A DNA stretch of 64,000 nt from Streptomyces sp. NBC_00704 (GTDB lineage: Bacteria; Actinomycetota; Actinomycetes; Streptomycetales; Streptomycetaceae). The stretch spans positions 6,010,501 to 6,074,500 of the forward strand of contig NZ_CP109000.1 of NCBI RefSeq assembly GCF_036226605.1, read 5' to 3'. The notes under the pieces are model-generated. The model worked only from the letters and a program-made list of their open reading frames with translations. It was not told the origin of the DNA and searched no databases. Position numbers and translations under genes: made by a program. Shown in pieces: positions 1 through 8,771 of the stretch (its first letter is position 1; each line of letters begins with the position of its first letter).

Positions 1-894
1 CGGCCGGCCGGCCAGCCGCGCCCCGAGCAACTGCTCCAGCCCGCGGACGTCCGTGCCGACGAGCCTGCGGCTGCCCGCCCCGTCCACGGCGTCGGACGAC
101 TGGACGTGCGGCAGCCACTTGACCCAGTCCCAGTGCGGCAGTTCCCCCCGCCCGGCCGCGACGACGAGGACCATGTCCTCGGACGAGTGCAGCGCGGCCA
201 GCGAACCGGCCAGGGCACGGGCGCACGAGCGCACCGACTCCGGGTCGCCGCTGAGCGTGACGTGGTAGAAGGCCCGCAGGGAGACGGCCATCGGCAGGTC
301 GTCCAGGCTGCCGTGGACGGTGACGAAGCGCTGCAGCGCGCCCGCCGTCAGCGGCTCCAGCTGCTCCACCGGGCCGGTCTCGGGGGCGACGAGCGGGGTC
401 GCCAGCGCCTGCGGGCCGAGCCCTACCCGGACCTGGGCGAAGTCCTCGTCCCCGGGCCTGCGTTCCCACACCCGGCTGCCCTCGGCGACCAGGGCCCACA
501 GCTGCTCCGGAGAGGGGTGCAGGTAGTACTGGGCGTCGCGCTGGGCCCGGGCCGTGTCGAGCGCGGTGCGCCGGGTCTGCGCCAGATAGCTCAGGTAGTC
601 CCGGCGCATGTCCGCCAACTGCCCCTGGGAGCCCCGGCGGAAGCGCACCACCATCGCGATCGACATCGCCACGGTCGAGGCGATCATGACCATGCCCATG
701 ATCTTCATGAACGGCTGCCCGCTCGTGAAGAAGAAGACCACCGAACCGCCCATGCCGAGCGTCGGCAGCAGTTGCATCAGCACGCTTTCCTGATGCCCCC
801 GTGGCAGCTCCGGCGGAGGCTGCAGGACGACCTCGTCCGTCGGCACCTCGGACGGCAGCGCCCGTGGTGGGCGCTTCACGACGATATGGCTCAC
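1..894 (-). CDS. eccC: Type VII secretion ATPase EccC, N-terminal part (cut by window edge)
   Basis: The first 298 residues of an EccC-type protein, the membrane-anchored FtsK/SpoIIIE-family ATPase that drives ESX/WXG100 substrate export. The reading frame starts at a GTG (892-894) with AGAGGA upstream and runs off the left edge. A short polar N-terminus (VKRPPRALPSE) is followed by two adjacent hydrophobic segments at about residues 35-52 and 55-73, then the soluble region typical of EccC before the first ATPase domain. The ATPase domains themselves lie outside the window, so catalytic motifs cannot be checked. It is divergent from eccD, which supports the assignment. Confidence 0.85.
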   Translation of the reverse strand, partial: MSHIVVKRPPRALPSEVPTDEVVLQPPPELPRGHQESVLMQLLPTLGMGGSVVFFFTSGQPFMKIMGMVMIASTVAMSIAMVVRFRRGSQGQLADMRRDYLSYLAQTRRTALDTARAQRDAQYYLHPSPEQLWALVAEGSRVWERRPGDEDFAQVRVGLGPQALATPLVAPETGPVEQLEPLTAGALQRFVTVHGSLDDLPMAVSLRAFYHVTLSGDPESVRSCARALAGSLAALHSSEDMVLVVAAGRGELPHWDWVKWLPHVQSSDAVDGAGSRRLVGTDVRGLEQLLGARLAGRP

Positions 895-1123
895 TGCTCA
901 CCAATCCTCTTGCGAGGCCCCCGAAATACCGTCCGTCACCCCGTGTCAGCCGGACGCAGGCCGCCGCGTGATCCTACTGACCACCCCCGCGACCCGAGGA
1001 CGGTAGGGTGCCGGATGTTCGCGTGAGCACACCGCGGCCGCTCGGAGCACGCACCCGAGCGGGACGCCGCACACCGCACGGTCACACCGTCGACGCGGAA
1101 CCATCACGGAGGGGGAGCAGCAG

Positions 1124-2629
1124 GTGAGTATCGCGGCCTCCGCGGCAGCCACCGCAGAAGGGCGCGGCGCCGCGGCCACGGCGGGGACGGGGCTCGGCTT
1201 CTGCCGGGTCACGATCGTCGCCCCCGACAGCCGGATCGACGTGGCGCTGCCCGACGACGTTCCCGTCGCCGACATCTACCCGGAGATCCTCAGGCTCGCC
1301 CGGCAGAGCCCCGCCGAAGGCGCTCCGGTCGGCTACCACCTGGTCCGCCGGGACGGAACCGTCCTCGACAGCTCGCGGTCGTTCGCCGCCCAGCACATCC
1401 TCGACGGCGAACTCCTCACCCTGCGCCCCTTCTCCGAGTCCCTGCCGCCCGCGGTCTTCGACGACGTCTCCGAGGCGGTCGCCGCCGCGGTGACCCGCGA
1501 GCACACCCTGTGGAGCGGCCACCTGACCCGTGCCGCGGGCCTCGTGGGCGGAGGCGTCCTGCCGGCCCTGCTCGCCTTCGTGGCCTGGAACGGCGACCCG
1601 CGCCACGACATGAACAGCCTGCCCGGCGTCCTCGCCGCGGTCGTCGGCGTCCTGCTGGTCGCCCTCGCCTGCGTCCGGGCCCGCGTCTACGACGACCGCG
1701 GCTCCGCCGTGGCCCTCGGTCTCGGCGCGCTGCCCAACGTGGCGGTCGCGGGCTCCGGCCTCCTGCCGCTCGCCGACGGCCAGGGCATCGGCCGGCTCCA
1801 GTTCCTGCTGGCCTGCGCCGCGGTCCTGCTGGCCTCGGTCCTGCTCACCCTGTGCTCACCCCGCGGGGACGGCCCCTTCGTCGCCTTCGTGGTCGCCTCC
1901 GGGACGGGAATGACGGCGGCCTTCGCGGCGATCCTCGCGCACTGGACCCCCGCCGAGACGGCCGCTCTGTGCGCCCCCGTCGGCGTGGGAGCCCAGGCCT
2001 TCCTGCCCGGCCTGTCCATGCGCTTCGCCCGCCTGCCGATCGGCTTCGACGCCCCGGACTCCGGCGCGCGCGGCGCGTACGGGGCCGAGCCCACGCCCCG
2101 GGAGCCGGTCGACGCCGAACGGATCGCCGCCCAGGCCCGCCGCGGCCACGAACTCCTGGTGGGCCTCGTCGGCGGCTGCGCGGTGATCGCCGTCGGCGCC
2201 TGCGCCGTGCTCGGCTTCTCCGACGACGTCTGGGCGCAGCTCCTCGCACTGGCCACGGGCATCGCCCTGCTGATGCGTGCGCACCTCTTCCGCTACACCG
2301 CGCAGGTCGCCCCCGTGCTGGCCGCGGGCCTCGGCTCCCTCGTCCTGCTCGCTGTCGGTCTGGCGCTGAACCCGCCCCACCCGGTGGTCCACGCCGCCCT
2401 GACGGGCGACCGCACCGGCCTGGACCTCCGAACGATCTGGCTCGTCGCCGCGATCGCCGCTGCCTCCGCGATCGTCACCTCGATCGGCCTGATCGGCTCC
2501 CGCGGCGGTCTCACGCCGTTCTGGGGCCGGTTCGCGGAGATCGCCGAGGGCTTCGTCCTGCTGACCCTGGTGCCGCTGGCGCTGGCCGTCTTCGACGTCT
2601 ACGCCACCGCGCGCTCGATGACCGGCTGA
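1124..2629 (+). CDS. eccD: Type VII secretion integral membrane protein EccD
   Basis: EccD forms the membrane channel scaffold of the ESX/type VII secretion complex. The 501-residue protein has the expected order: a poorly conserved Ala-rich N-terminus (1-25), a ubiquitin-like (YukD-type) cytosolic domain at about 27-105 (FCRVTIVAPDSRIDVALPDD, then a hydrophobic core ending in LTLRPF), a linker, and about eleven hydrophobic membrane segments from about 130 to the C-terminus. The length is usual for the family. The GTG start at 1124 follows GGAGGGGGAG. It is transcribed away from eccC across 229 bp and ends before a modest hairpin. No WXG100 substrate genes are inside the window. Confidence 0.88.
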   Translation: MSIAASAAATAEGRGAAATAGTGLGFCRVTIVAPDSRIDVALPDDVPVADIYPEILRLARQSPAEGAPVGYHLVRRDGTVLDSSRSFAAQHILDGELLTLRPFSESLPPAVFDDVSEAVAAAVTREHTLWSGHLTRAAGLVGGGVLPALLAFVAWNGDPRHDMNSLPGVLAAVVGVLLVALACVRARVYDDRGSAVALGLGALPNVAVAGSGLLPLADGQGIGRLQFLLACAAVLLASVLLTLCSPRGDGPFVAFVVASGTGMTAAFAAILAHWTPAETAALCAPVGVGAQAFLPGLSMRFARLPIGFDAPDSGARGAYGAEPTPREPVDAERIAAQARRGHELLVGLVGGCAVIAVGACAVLGFSDDVWAQLLALATGIALLMRAHLFRYTAQVAPVLAAGLGSLVLLAVGLALNPPHPVVHAALTGDRTGLDLRTIWLVAAIAAASAIVTSIGLIGSRGGLTPFWGRFAEIAEGFVLLTLVPLALAVFDVYATARSMTG

Positions 2630-2648
2630 CCCGCTCGCGCACGCGGAA

Positions 2649-2679
2649 AGCGGCCGTGACGATCGTCGTCCCGGCCGCT
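2649..2679. terminator. Probable terminator between convergent eccD and DUF397 gene
   Basis: An 8-bp inverted repeat (AGCGGCCG / CGGCCGCT) with a 15-nt spacer that itself contains GACGATCGTC. It lies between the eccD stop and the stop of the convergent DUF397 gene. There is no T-run, as is common in Streptomyces. Confidence 0.45.
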
Positions 2680-2735
2680 CACCTCCGCGCCGCCTCACAG
2701 GACCCGGACCGCGACGGGCTCCCGCCGTCCCGTCT

Positions 2736-3143
2736 TCAGCCCCCGTCCCCCGGCGCCGGCTCCAGGTCGAACTCGCCGTCGCGGGCGCCGAGCACGAAGG
2801 CCCGCCATTCCGCCTCGGTGTAGCGCAGCACCGTCTCCGGGTCGAGTGACGACCGCATCGCCACGGCGCCCTCGGGCAGGTGGGCGATCTCCACGCGCTC
2901 CTCGTGCTGCTCCGTGCCCGGCGCGCACTGCCACTCGACGCCGGAGATGTCGAGCGCGTAGAGCTCGTCACGCTCCCGGTCCTTGCGTGCCCGGACGGCC
3001 GCCGCGCTCTCGGCTGCCCCGGCGCCCCCGGCGTTCCCTGCGCCCCCGGCATGCGCAGCCTGCTGGGCGTTCCCGGCCTGTCCCGCCTGTCCCGCCTGCC
3101 CGGCCCGCCCGGTCTTCTCGGCTTCGGCCATGTCATCCGCCAT
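2736..3143 (-). CDS. DUF397 domain protein with low-complexity N-terminal extension
   Basis: A 135-residue protein. The C-terminal 60 or so residues match the DUF397 pattern: a Trp-Gln-Cys element (VEWQCAPG), VEIAHLP, a basic Ser-Ser element (AMRSSLDPE), then YTEAEWRAFVLGARDGEFD. DUF397 proteins are abundant in Streptomyces and usually sit next to an XRE-type HTH gene, where they are thought to act as small regulatory partners. No such partner is visible here. The first 55 residues are unusual: repeated Gly-Gln-Ala and Ala-Gly units. The ATG at 3143 was chosen because GGAG lies 8 nt upstream; a longer frame would start at 3182. The molecular role is unknown. Confidence 0.75.
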   Translation of the reverse strand: MADDMAEAEKTGRAGQAGQAGQAGNAQQAAHAGGAGNAGGAGAAESAAAVRARKDRERDELYALDISGVEWQCAPGTEQHEERVEIAHLPEGAVAMRSSLDPETVLRYTEAEWRAFVLGARDGEFDLEPAPGDGG

Positions 3144-3591
3144 GATCGGCTCCGACCCTTCCCTCTGTTCCCGCTGTGCCAACGAGCTGTGGCGTCACCC
3201 TACTTGCCGCAGTTCTCCCAGCTCAGAGGTTCCTCCTTTACGTTCCGGCCCGGCATCACGCCCCCTACACTGCCCCCACCCGGCGAGAGGGACACCCCCG
3301 CCCCACCGCGGCCCCCGCCCACGCGCCACCCGCCGGCGAGAGGCCCGCCCGCGCGGCGCCCGCCCGCCCGTCCCGAGCCCGCCCCCGGGCCGTCCCGGAC
3401 AAGCCCGGCGGAACGGCCTGATACCCTGGCTCTCGGCCGTTTGTGTACGCACCCCCGGAAGCGCCCTGAGGCAGTGCCTCAGGTTCTGGAGGTCGCGCTC
3501 AGCGGATCCCCGCCTCCCGAGTAACGGAAGCTCCCCCGAGACACAGACCGGGGGCACTCGGTGGCCACTGAAAAGACTACGAGGAGTACGC
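3144..3591 (+). promoter_or_regulatory. rpsO upstream region and leader with hairpin
   Basis: 448 bp without a supported gene. A possible -10 (TACCCT, 3422-3427) lies about 165 nt before rpsO; I found no convincing -35 at the right distance. The implied long leader holds a perfect 8-bp stem with a 3-nt loop (CCTGAGGC / GCCTCAGG, 3465-3483). S15 represses its own mRNA by binding leader structures in several bacteria, so this hairpin is a candidate element. The part from 3280 to 3420 is C-rich and shows no other feature. Confidence 0.35.
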
Positions 3592-3879
3592 GTGCCGCTC
3601 GACGCCGCTACGAAGAAGCAGATCATCACCGAGTTCGGCCAGAAGGAGGGCGACACCGGCTCCCCCGAGGTCCAGGTCGCCATGCTGTCGCGCCGGATCT
3701 CGGACCTGACCGAGCACCTCAAGACGCACAAGCACGACCACCACTCCCGTCGTGGTCTGCTGATCCTGGTCGGTCAGCGTCGCCGCCTGCTGCAGTACCT
3801 CGCCAAGAAGGACATCCAGCGCTTCCGTGCGCTGGTCGACCGCCTCGGCATCCGCCGCGGTGCGGCGGGCGCCAAGTAG
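3592..3879 (+). CDS. rpsO: 30S ribosomal protein S15
   Basis: S15 binds the central domain of 16S rRNA and helps nucleate assembly of the small-subunit platform. The 95-residue product (about 89 in E. coli) has the family signature throughout: TGSPEVQVAMLSRRI, LTEHLKTHKHDHHSRRGLL and the C-terminal RLGIR. The GTG start at 3592 follows a GAGGAG Shine-Dalgarno sequence. A terminator hairpin follows directly, and pnp lies downstream in the same direction, the widespread rpsO-pnp arrangement. A longer in-frame extension upstream is rejected because it lacks conservation and a ribosome-binding site. Confidence 0.97.
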   Translation: MPLDAATKKQIITEFGQKEGDTGSPEVQVAMLSRRISDLTEHLKTHKHDHHSRRGLLILVGQRRRLLQYLAKKDIQRFRALVDRLGIRRGAAGAK

Positions 3880-4300
3880 GACGCCGTGAGGGGAGCGGTT
3901 CCCGGCAGCATCGGGACCGCTCCCTTTTGCTGTACACGGCTCGCAACCGCGTACACGGCTCACACGAGTCGTGCAGCCGCGGGACTCATACCGGCAGGGT
4001 CCGTCGTACGCCCTGCCGGTCGCGGAAACGTGCGGAGTGTCACCCACGCTTTGTAGTGTGGTAGCACAACGCAGGACGTACGACCCAGCGTGATGACGCG
4101 TGCCCGCTGCGGGTAGACGTCACCACGCACACCGAACGAGGAGAAGCGCACCGCACCGCCGCCGGTCCTCGGTAGTGGCCCCCGGACAGAGAATCCCGGG
4201 TGCTTCGATCGAAGACCGGCCCGCACCGCACGGAGCGCTTCTCCGCAACCGTCCCCCTGCCACACGGGCAGCGAGGGACGAAGACGAGGAGAATTCGCTA
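3880..4300 (+). promoter_or_regulatory. rpsO-pnp intergenic region: terminator, pnp promoter candidate, processing hairpin
   Basis: 421 bp. It begins with the rpsO terminator. A promoter candidate is TGCGGA (4031-4036), 17 bp, TAGTGT (4054-4059). A long imperfect stem follows at 4089-4127 (CGTGATGACG paired with CGTCACCACG, one mismatch, with an inner CCCGC/CGGG stem). RNase III cleavage in the rpsO-pnp intergenic region has been described for Streptomyces; this stem is the natural candidate here. About 170 nt of further leader separate it from pnp. Confidence 0.5.
3891..3928 (+). terminator. rpsO terminator
   Basis: A 12-bp stem (GGGAGCGGTTCC pairing with GGGACCGCTCCC, one G-T pair) followed at once by TTTT. 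Part of the transcription presumably reads through into pnp, as in other bacteria. Confidence 0.8.
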
Positions 4301-6520
4301 GTGGAGAACGAGACCCACTACGCCGAGGCCGTCATCGACAACGGCTCCTTCGGCACCCGCACCATCCGCTTCGAGACGGGCCGCCTGGCCAAGCAGGCCG
4401 CCGGCTCCGCCGTGGCGTACCTGGACGACGACACCATGGTGCTGTCGGCCACCACCGCCTCCAAGAACCCCAAGGACCAGCTCGACTTCTTCCCCCTCAC
4501 GGTGGACGTCGAGGAGCGGATGTACGCCGCCGGCAAGATCCCCGGCAGCTTCTTCCGCCGTGAGGGCCGTCCCTCCGAGGACGCCATCCTCACCTGCCGG
4601 CTGATCGACCGCCCGCTGCGCCCGTCCTTCAAGAAGGGCCTGCGCAACGAGATCCAGGTCGTCGCCACGATCATGGCGCTCAACCCCGACCACCTGTACG
4701 ACGTCGTGGCGATCAACGCCGCCTCCGCGTCGACGCAGCTGGCCGGCCTGCCCTTCTCCGGCCCGATCGGCGGCGTCCGCGTCGCGCTGATCAACGGCCA
4801 GTGGGTCGCGTTCCCGACGCACACCGAGCTCGAGGACGCCGTCTTCGACATGGTGGTCGCCGGCCGCGTCCTGGAGGACGGCGACGTCGCGATCATGATG
4901 GTCGAGGCCGAGGCCACCGAGAAGACCATCCAGCTCGTCGCGGGCGGCGCCGAGGCGCCGACCGAGGAGGTCGTCGCCTCCGGTCTGGACGCCGCGAAGC
5001 CCTTCATCAAGGTGCTCTGCAAGGCCCAGGCCGACCTCGCCGCCAAGGCCGCGAAGCCGACCGGCGAGTTCCCGGTCTTCCTCGACTACCAGGACGACAT
5101 CCTGGAGGCGCTGTCCGCCGCCGTCCGCCCGGAGCTGGCCTCCGCGCTGACCATCGCGGGCAAGCAGGACCGCGAGGCCGAGCTGGACCGCGTCAAGGCG
5201 CTCGCCGCCGAGAAGCTCCTGCCGGAGTTCGAGGGCCGCGAGAAGGAGATCTCCGCCGCGTACCGCTCCCTGACCAAGCAGCTCGTCCGCGAGCGCGTGA
5301 TCAAGGAGAAGAAGCGCATCGACGGCCGCGGCGTCACGGACATCCGTACGCTCGCCGCCGAGGTCGAGGCCATCCCGCGCGTGCACGGCTCGGCGCTGTT
5401 CGAGCGTGGCGAGACCCAGATCCTGGGCGTCACCACCCTCAACATGCTCCGCATGGAGCAGCAGCTGGACACCCTCTCCCCGGTGACCCGCAAGCGCTAC
5501 ATGCACAACTACAACTTCCCGCCGTACTCCGTCGGCGAGACCGGCCGCGTCGGCTCCCCGAAGCGCCGCGAGATCGGCCACGGCGCGCTCGCCGAGCGCG
5601 CCATCGTGCCGGTCCTGCCGACGCGCGAGGAGTTCCCCTACGCGATCCGCCAGGTGTCCGAGGCCCTCGGCTCCAACGGCTCGACGTCCATGGGCTCGGT
5701 CTGCGCCTCCACCATGTCGCTGCTGAACGCCGGTGTGCCCCTCAAGGCCCCCGTCGCCGGCATCGCCATGGGCCTGATCTCCCAGGAGATCAACGGCGAG
5801 ACGCACTACGTCGCCCTCACCGACATCCTCGGTGCGGAGGACGCCTTCGGCGACATGGACTTCAAGGTCGCCGGCACCAAGGAGTTCGTCACCGCCCTCC
5901 AGCTCGACACCAAGCTGGACGGCATCCCGGCCTCCGTCCTGGCCGCGGCCCTCAAGCAGGCCCGCGACGCCCGCCTCCACATCCTCGACGTGATGATGGA
6001 AGCGATCGACACGCCGGACGAGATGTCCCCCAACGCCCCGCGGATCATCACCGTCAAGATCCCCGTGGACAAGATCGGCGAGGTCATCGGCCCGAAGGGC
6101 AAGATGATCAACCAGATCCAGGAGGACACCGGCGCCGAGATCACGATCGAGGACGACGGCACCATCTACATCGGCGCCCAGGTCGGCTCGCAGGCCGAGG
6201 CGGCCCGCGCCACGATCAACGGCATCGCCAACCCGACCATGCCGGAGGTCGGCGAGCGCTACCTGGGCACGGTCGTCAAGACCACGACCTTCGGTGCGTT
6301 CGTGTCGCTGCTCCCGGGCAAGGACGGTCTGCTGCACATCTCGCAGATCCGCAAGCTCGCCGGCGGCAAGCGCGTGGAGAACGTCGAGGACGTGCTCGGC
6401 GTGGGCTCCAAGGTCCAGGTCGAGATCGCCGAGATCGACTCGCGCGGCAAGCTCTCCCTGATCCCCGTGATCGAGGGCGAGGAAGCTGCTGAGGACACGA
6501 AGGACGACTCCGACAAGTGA
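4301..6520 (+). CDS. pnp: Polyribonucleotide nucleotidyltransferase (PNPase)
   Basis: PNPase degrades RNA 3'-5' by phosphorolysis and, in Streptomyces, also adds 3' tails; earlier work named it guanosine pentaphosphate synthetase I. The 739-residue product has the full domain order: RNase PH-like domain 1 (about 12-145), all-helical linker (about 150-235), catalytic RNase PH-like domain 2 (about 335-560, with FERGETQ and the SLLNAGVPLKAPVAGIAMG core), KH domain (GEVIGPKGKMINQI, about 595) and S1 domain (GTVVKTTTFGAFV, about 660-730). The GTG at 4301 follows GAGGAGAA. The gene ends in GTGA, overlapping the M16 peptidase start by 4 bp, so the two are co-translated. Confidence 0.97.
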   Translation: MENETHYAEAVIDNGSFGTRTIRFETGRLAKQAAGSAVAYLDDDTMVLSATTASKNPKDQLDFFPLTVDVEERMYAAGKIPGSFFRREGRPSEDAILTCRLIDRPLRPSFKKGLRNEIQVVATIMALNPDHLYDVVAINAASASTQLAGLPFSGPIGGVRVALINGQWVAFPTHTELEDAVFDMVVAGRVLEDGDVAIMMVEAEATEKTIQLVAGGAEAPTEEVVASGLDAAKPFIKVLCKAQADLAAKAAKPTGEFPVFLDYQDDILEALSAAVRPELASALTIAGKQDREAELDRVKALAAEKLLPEFEGREKEISAAYRSLTKQLVRERVIKEKKRIDGRGVTDIRTLAAEVEAIPRVHGSALFERGETQILGVTTLNMLRMEQQLDTLSPVTRKRYMHNYNFPPYSVGETGRVGSPKRREIGHGALAERAIVPVLPTREEFPYAIRQVSEALGSNGSTSMGSVCASTMSLLNAGVPLKAPVAGIAMGLISQEINGETHYVALTDILGAEDAFGDMDFKVAGTKEFVTALQLDTKLDGIPASVLAAALKQARDARLHILDVMMEAIDTPDEMSPNAPRIITVKIPVDKIGEVIGPKGKMINQIQEDTGAEITIEDDGTIYIGAQVGSQAEAARATINGIANPTMPEVGERYLGTVVKTTTFGAFVSLLPGKDGLLHISQIRKLAGGKRVENVEDVLGVGSKVQVEIAEIDSRGKLSLIPVIEGEEAAEDTKDDSDK

Positions 6521-7896
6521 CGTCGAGTAGCTCCCAGGCGACGGCCCGCACTTCTTCGGAGGCGCGGGCCGTCGCCCGTACCCAAACCCTGATCAAGGGC
6601 ACGGCCGGCATCGGCGTCGTCCGCAAGACCACCCTCCCGGGCGGCCTGCGCATCGTCACCGAGACCCTCCCCTCGGTCCGCTCCGCCACCTTCGGCATCT
6701 GGGCGCACGTCGGCTCCCGCGACGAGACGCCGTCCCTGAACGGCGCCACGCACTACCTGGAGCACCTCCTCTTCAAGGGGACGGACCGCAGGTCGGCGCT
6801 GGACATCTCGTCCGCCATAGACGCGGTCGGCGGCGAGATGAACGCGTTCACGGCGAAGGAGTACACGTGCTACTACGCGCGCGTGCTCGACACCGACCTG
6901 CCGCTCGCCATCGACGTCGTCTGCGACATGCTGACCGGCTCGCTCATCCGCGAGGAGGACGTCAACGTCGAGCGCGGGGCGATCCTCGAAGAGATCGCCA
7001 TGACCGACGACGACCCCGGCGACTGCGTGCACGACCTGTTCGCGCAGACGATGTTCGGGGACACCGCCCTGGGCCGCCCGGTCCTCGGCACCGTCGACAC
7101 GGTCAACGCCCTCACCGCCGACCGCATCCGCCGCTTCTACAAGAAGCACTACGACCCCACCCACCTGGTGGTCGCGGCCGCCGGCAACATCGACCACGAC
7201 AAGGTCGTGCGCCAGGTCCGCGCCGCCTTCGACAAGGCCGGCGCCTTCCGGAGCGCCGACGCCGAGCCCATCGCCCCGCGCGACGGCCGGCGCGCGATCC
7301 GCACCTCGGGCCGCGTCGAGCTGATCGGCCGCAAGACGGAACAGGCGCACGTCGTCCTCGGCATGCCCGGCCTGGCCCGCACGGACGACCGCCGCTGGGC
7401 GCTCGGCGTGCTGAACACCGCCCTGGGCGGCGGCATGTCCTCCCGGCTCTTCCAGGAGGTCCGCGAGAAGCGCGGCCTGGCCTACAGCGTGTACTCGTAC
7501 ACCTCGGGCTTCGCCGACTGCGGTCTGTTCGGCGTGTACGCGGGCTGCCGGCCCTCACAGGTGCACGACGTCCTGAAGATCTGCCGCGACGAACTCGACC
7601 AGGTCGCCGAGCAGGGTCTGTCGGACGACGAGATCGCCCGCGCGATCGGCCAGGTGAGGGGCTCCACGGTCCTCGGCCTGGAGGACACCGGCGCGCTGAT
7701 GAACCGCATCGGCAAGAGCGAGCTGTGCTGGGGCGAGCAGATGTCGGTCGACGACATGCTCGCCCGGATCGCCGCCGTGACCCCGGACGAGGTCCGTTCG
7801 GTGGCCCGCGACATCCTGGGACGACGCCCCTCGCTGTCGGTCATCGGCCCGCTCAAGGACAAGCAGGCCGCCCGCCTGCACGACGCGGTCGCCTGA
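6517..7896 (+). CDS. M16 family zinc metallopeptidase
   Basis: A 459-residue insulinase/processing-peptidase-like enzyme. The inverted zinc motif HYLEH is at residues 79-83 and the third ligand Glu is at about 159, matching the HxxEH-x76-E spacing. The C-terminal M16C half follows, with the glycine-rich element GGGMSSRLFQEVREKRGLAYSVYS. A gene of this family directly downstream of pnp is a conserved arrangement in actinobacteria and firmicutes. The GTG start overlaps the pnp stop (GTGA). The first 30 residues are Ser/Ala/Thr-rich and poorly structured, and no signal peptide is seen, so the enzyme is probably cytoplasmic. Its substrate is unknown. Confidence 0.93.
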   Translation: MTSSSSQATARTSSEARAVARTQTLIKGTAGIGVVRKTTLPGGLRIVTETLPSVRSATFGIWAHVGSRDETPSLNGATHYLEHLLFKGTDRRSALDISSAIDAVGGEMNAFTAKEYTCYYARVLDTDLPLAIDVVCDMLTGSLIREEDVNVERGAILEEIAMTDDDPGDCVHDLFAQTMFGDTALGRPVLGTVDTVNALTADRIRRFYKKHYDPTHLVVAAAGNIDHDKVVRQVRAAFDKAGAFRSADAEPIAPRDGRRAIRTSGRVELIGRKTEQAHVVLGMPGLARTDDRRWALGVLNTALGGGMSSRLFQEVREKRGLAYSVYSYTSGFADCGLFGVYAGCRPSQVHDVLKICRDELDQVAEQGLSDDEIARAIGQVRGSTVLGLEDTGALMNRIGKSELCWGEQMSVDDMLARIAAVTPDEVRSVARDILGRRPSLSVIGPLKDKQAARLHDAVA

Positions 7897-7918
7897 CCCG
7901 GCCCGGCCGGGCCGGGTC
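7895..7918. terminator. Perfect 24-bp palindrome after the M16 peptidase gene
   Basis: A perfect palindrome (GACCCGGCCCGG and its complement) that overlaps the stop codon of the peptidase gene. It could act as a factor-independent terminator or an mRNA 3' stabiliser. There is no T-run. Confidence 0.55.
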
Positions 7919-7929
7919 GTCAGGCACCA

Positions 7930-7994
7930 CCACCTCCGCAAGCACCTTCGGTACGCACCTCCCGGTGAGCACCTCCGGCAGGCATCTTCGGTAA
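7930..7994 (+). repeat. Degenerate 13-15 bp tandem repeats in front of dapB
   Basis: Four to five imperfect copies of a unit resembling GCACCTTCGGTA or GCACCTCCGGCA fill the interval between the upstream palindrome and the dapB Shine-Dalgarno sequence (GGAAG). They are probably slippage products; a regulatory role cannot be judged. Confidence 0.5.
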
Positions 7995-8006
7995 GGAAGC
8001 ACAGAG

Positions 8007-8759
8007 ATGAGCAAGCTGCGCGTGGCCGTCCTCGGCGCCAACGGCCGGATCGGCTCCGAGGCGGTCCGGGCGGTCGAGGCCGCCGAGGACATGGAACTGG
8101 TGGCCGCCCTCGGCCGCGGCGACAAGCTGGAGACGCTGACGGAGACCGGCGCCCAGGTCGCCGTCGAGCTGACCACCCCTGCCTCGGTCATGGACAACCT
8201 GGAGTTCTGCGTCGGACACGGCATCCACGCCGTCGTCGGCACCACCGGCTGGACCGACGAACGCCTCGCGCAGCTCGGCGGCTGGCTGGACGCCTCCCCC
8301 CGCACGGGCGTGCTCATCGCGCCCAACTTCTCCATCGGGGCCGTCCTCACCATGAAGTTCGCGCAGATCGCCGCGCCCTACTTCGAGTCCGTCGAGGTCG
8401 TGGAACTGCACCACCCCAAGAAGGTGGACGCCCCCTCCGGCACCGCCACGCGCACCGCCCAGCTCATCGCCGCGGCCCGCCGCGACGCGGGCACCGCACC
8501 GGCGCCGGACGCCACCGAGACGGGCCTGGACGGGGCGCGCGGCGCGAACGTGGACGGCATCCCCGTGCACGCCGTCCGGCTGCGCGGACTGCTGGCCCAT
8601 CAGGAGGTCCTGCTGGGCGGCGAGGGCGAGACCCTCACCGTCCGCCACGACTCGCTGCACCACAGCAGCTTCATGCCGGGCATCCTGCTGGGCGCCCGCA
8701 AGGTGGTGTCCACGCCGGGCCTCACCTTCGGCCTGGAACACTTCCTGGACCTGAACTGA
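8007..8759 (+). CDS. dapB: 4-hydroxy-tetrahydrodipicolinate reductase
   Basis: DapB reduces 4-hydroxy-tetrahydrodipicolinate with NAD(P)H, the second committed step to diaminopimelate and lysine. The 250-residue protein has the N-terminal Rossmann nucleotide loop GANGRIG (residues 10-16), the VVGTTGW element, and the catalytic substrate-binding signature ELHHPKKVDAPSGTA (133-147), with His135/136 and Lys139. The length is normal. The ATG start follows GGAAG. The dapA gene for the preceding step is 3.4 kb downstream on the same strand, not in the same operon. Confidence 0.97.
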   Translation: MSKLRVAVLGANGRIGSEAVRAVEAAEDMELVAALGRGDKLETLTETGAQVAVELTTPASVMDNLEFCVGHGIHAVVGTTGWTDERLAQLGGWLDASPRTGVLIAPNFSIGAVLTMKFAQIAAPYFESVEVVELHHPKKVDAPSGTATRTAQLIAAARRDAGTAPAPDATETGLDGARGANVDGIPVHAVRLRGLLAHQEVLLGGEGETLTVRHDSLHHSSFMPGILLGARKVVSTPGLTFGLEHFLDLN

Positions 8760-8771
8760 GTCTGTGACGTC

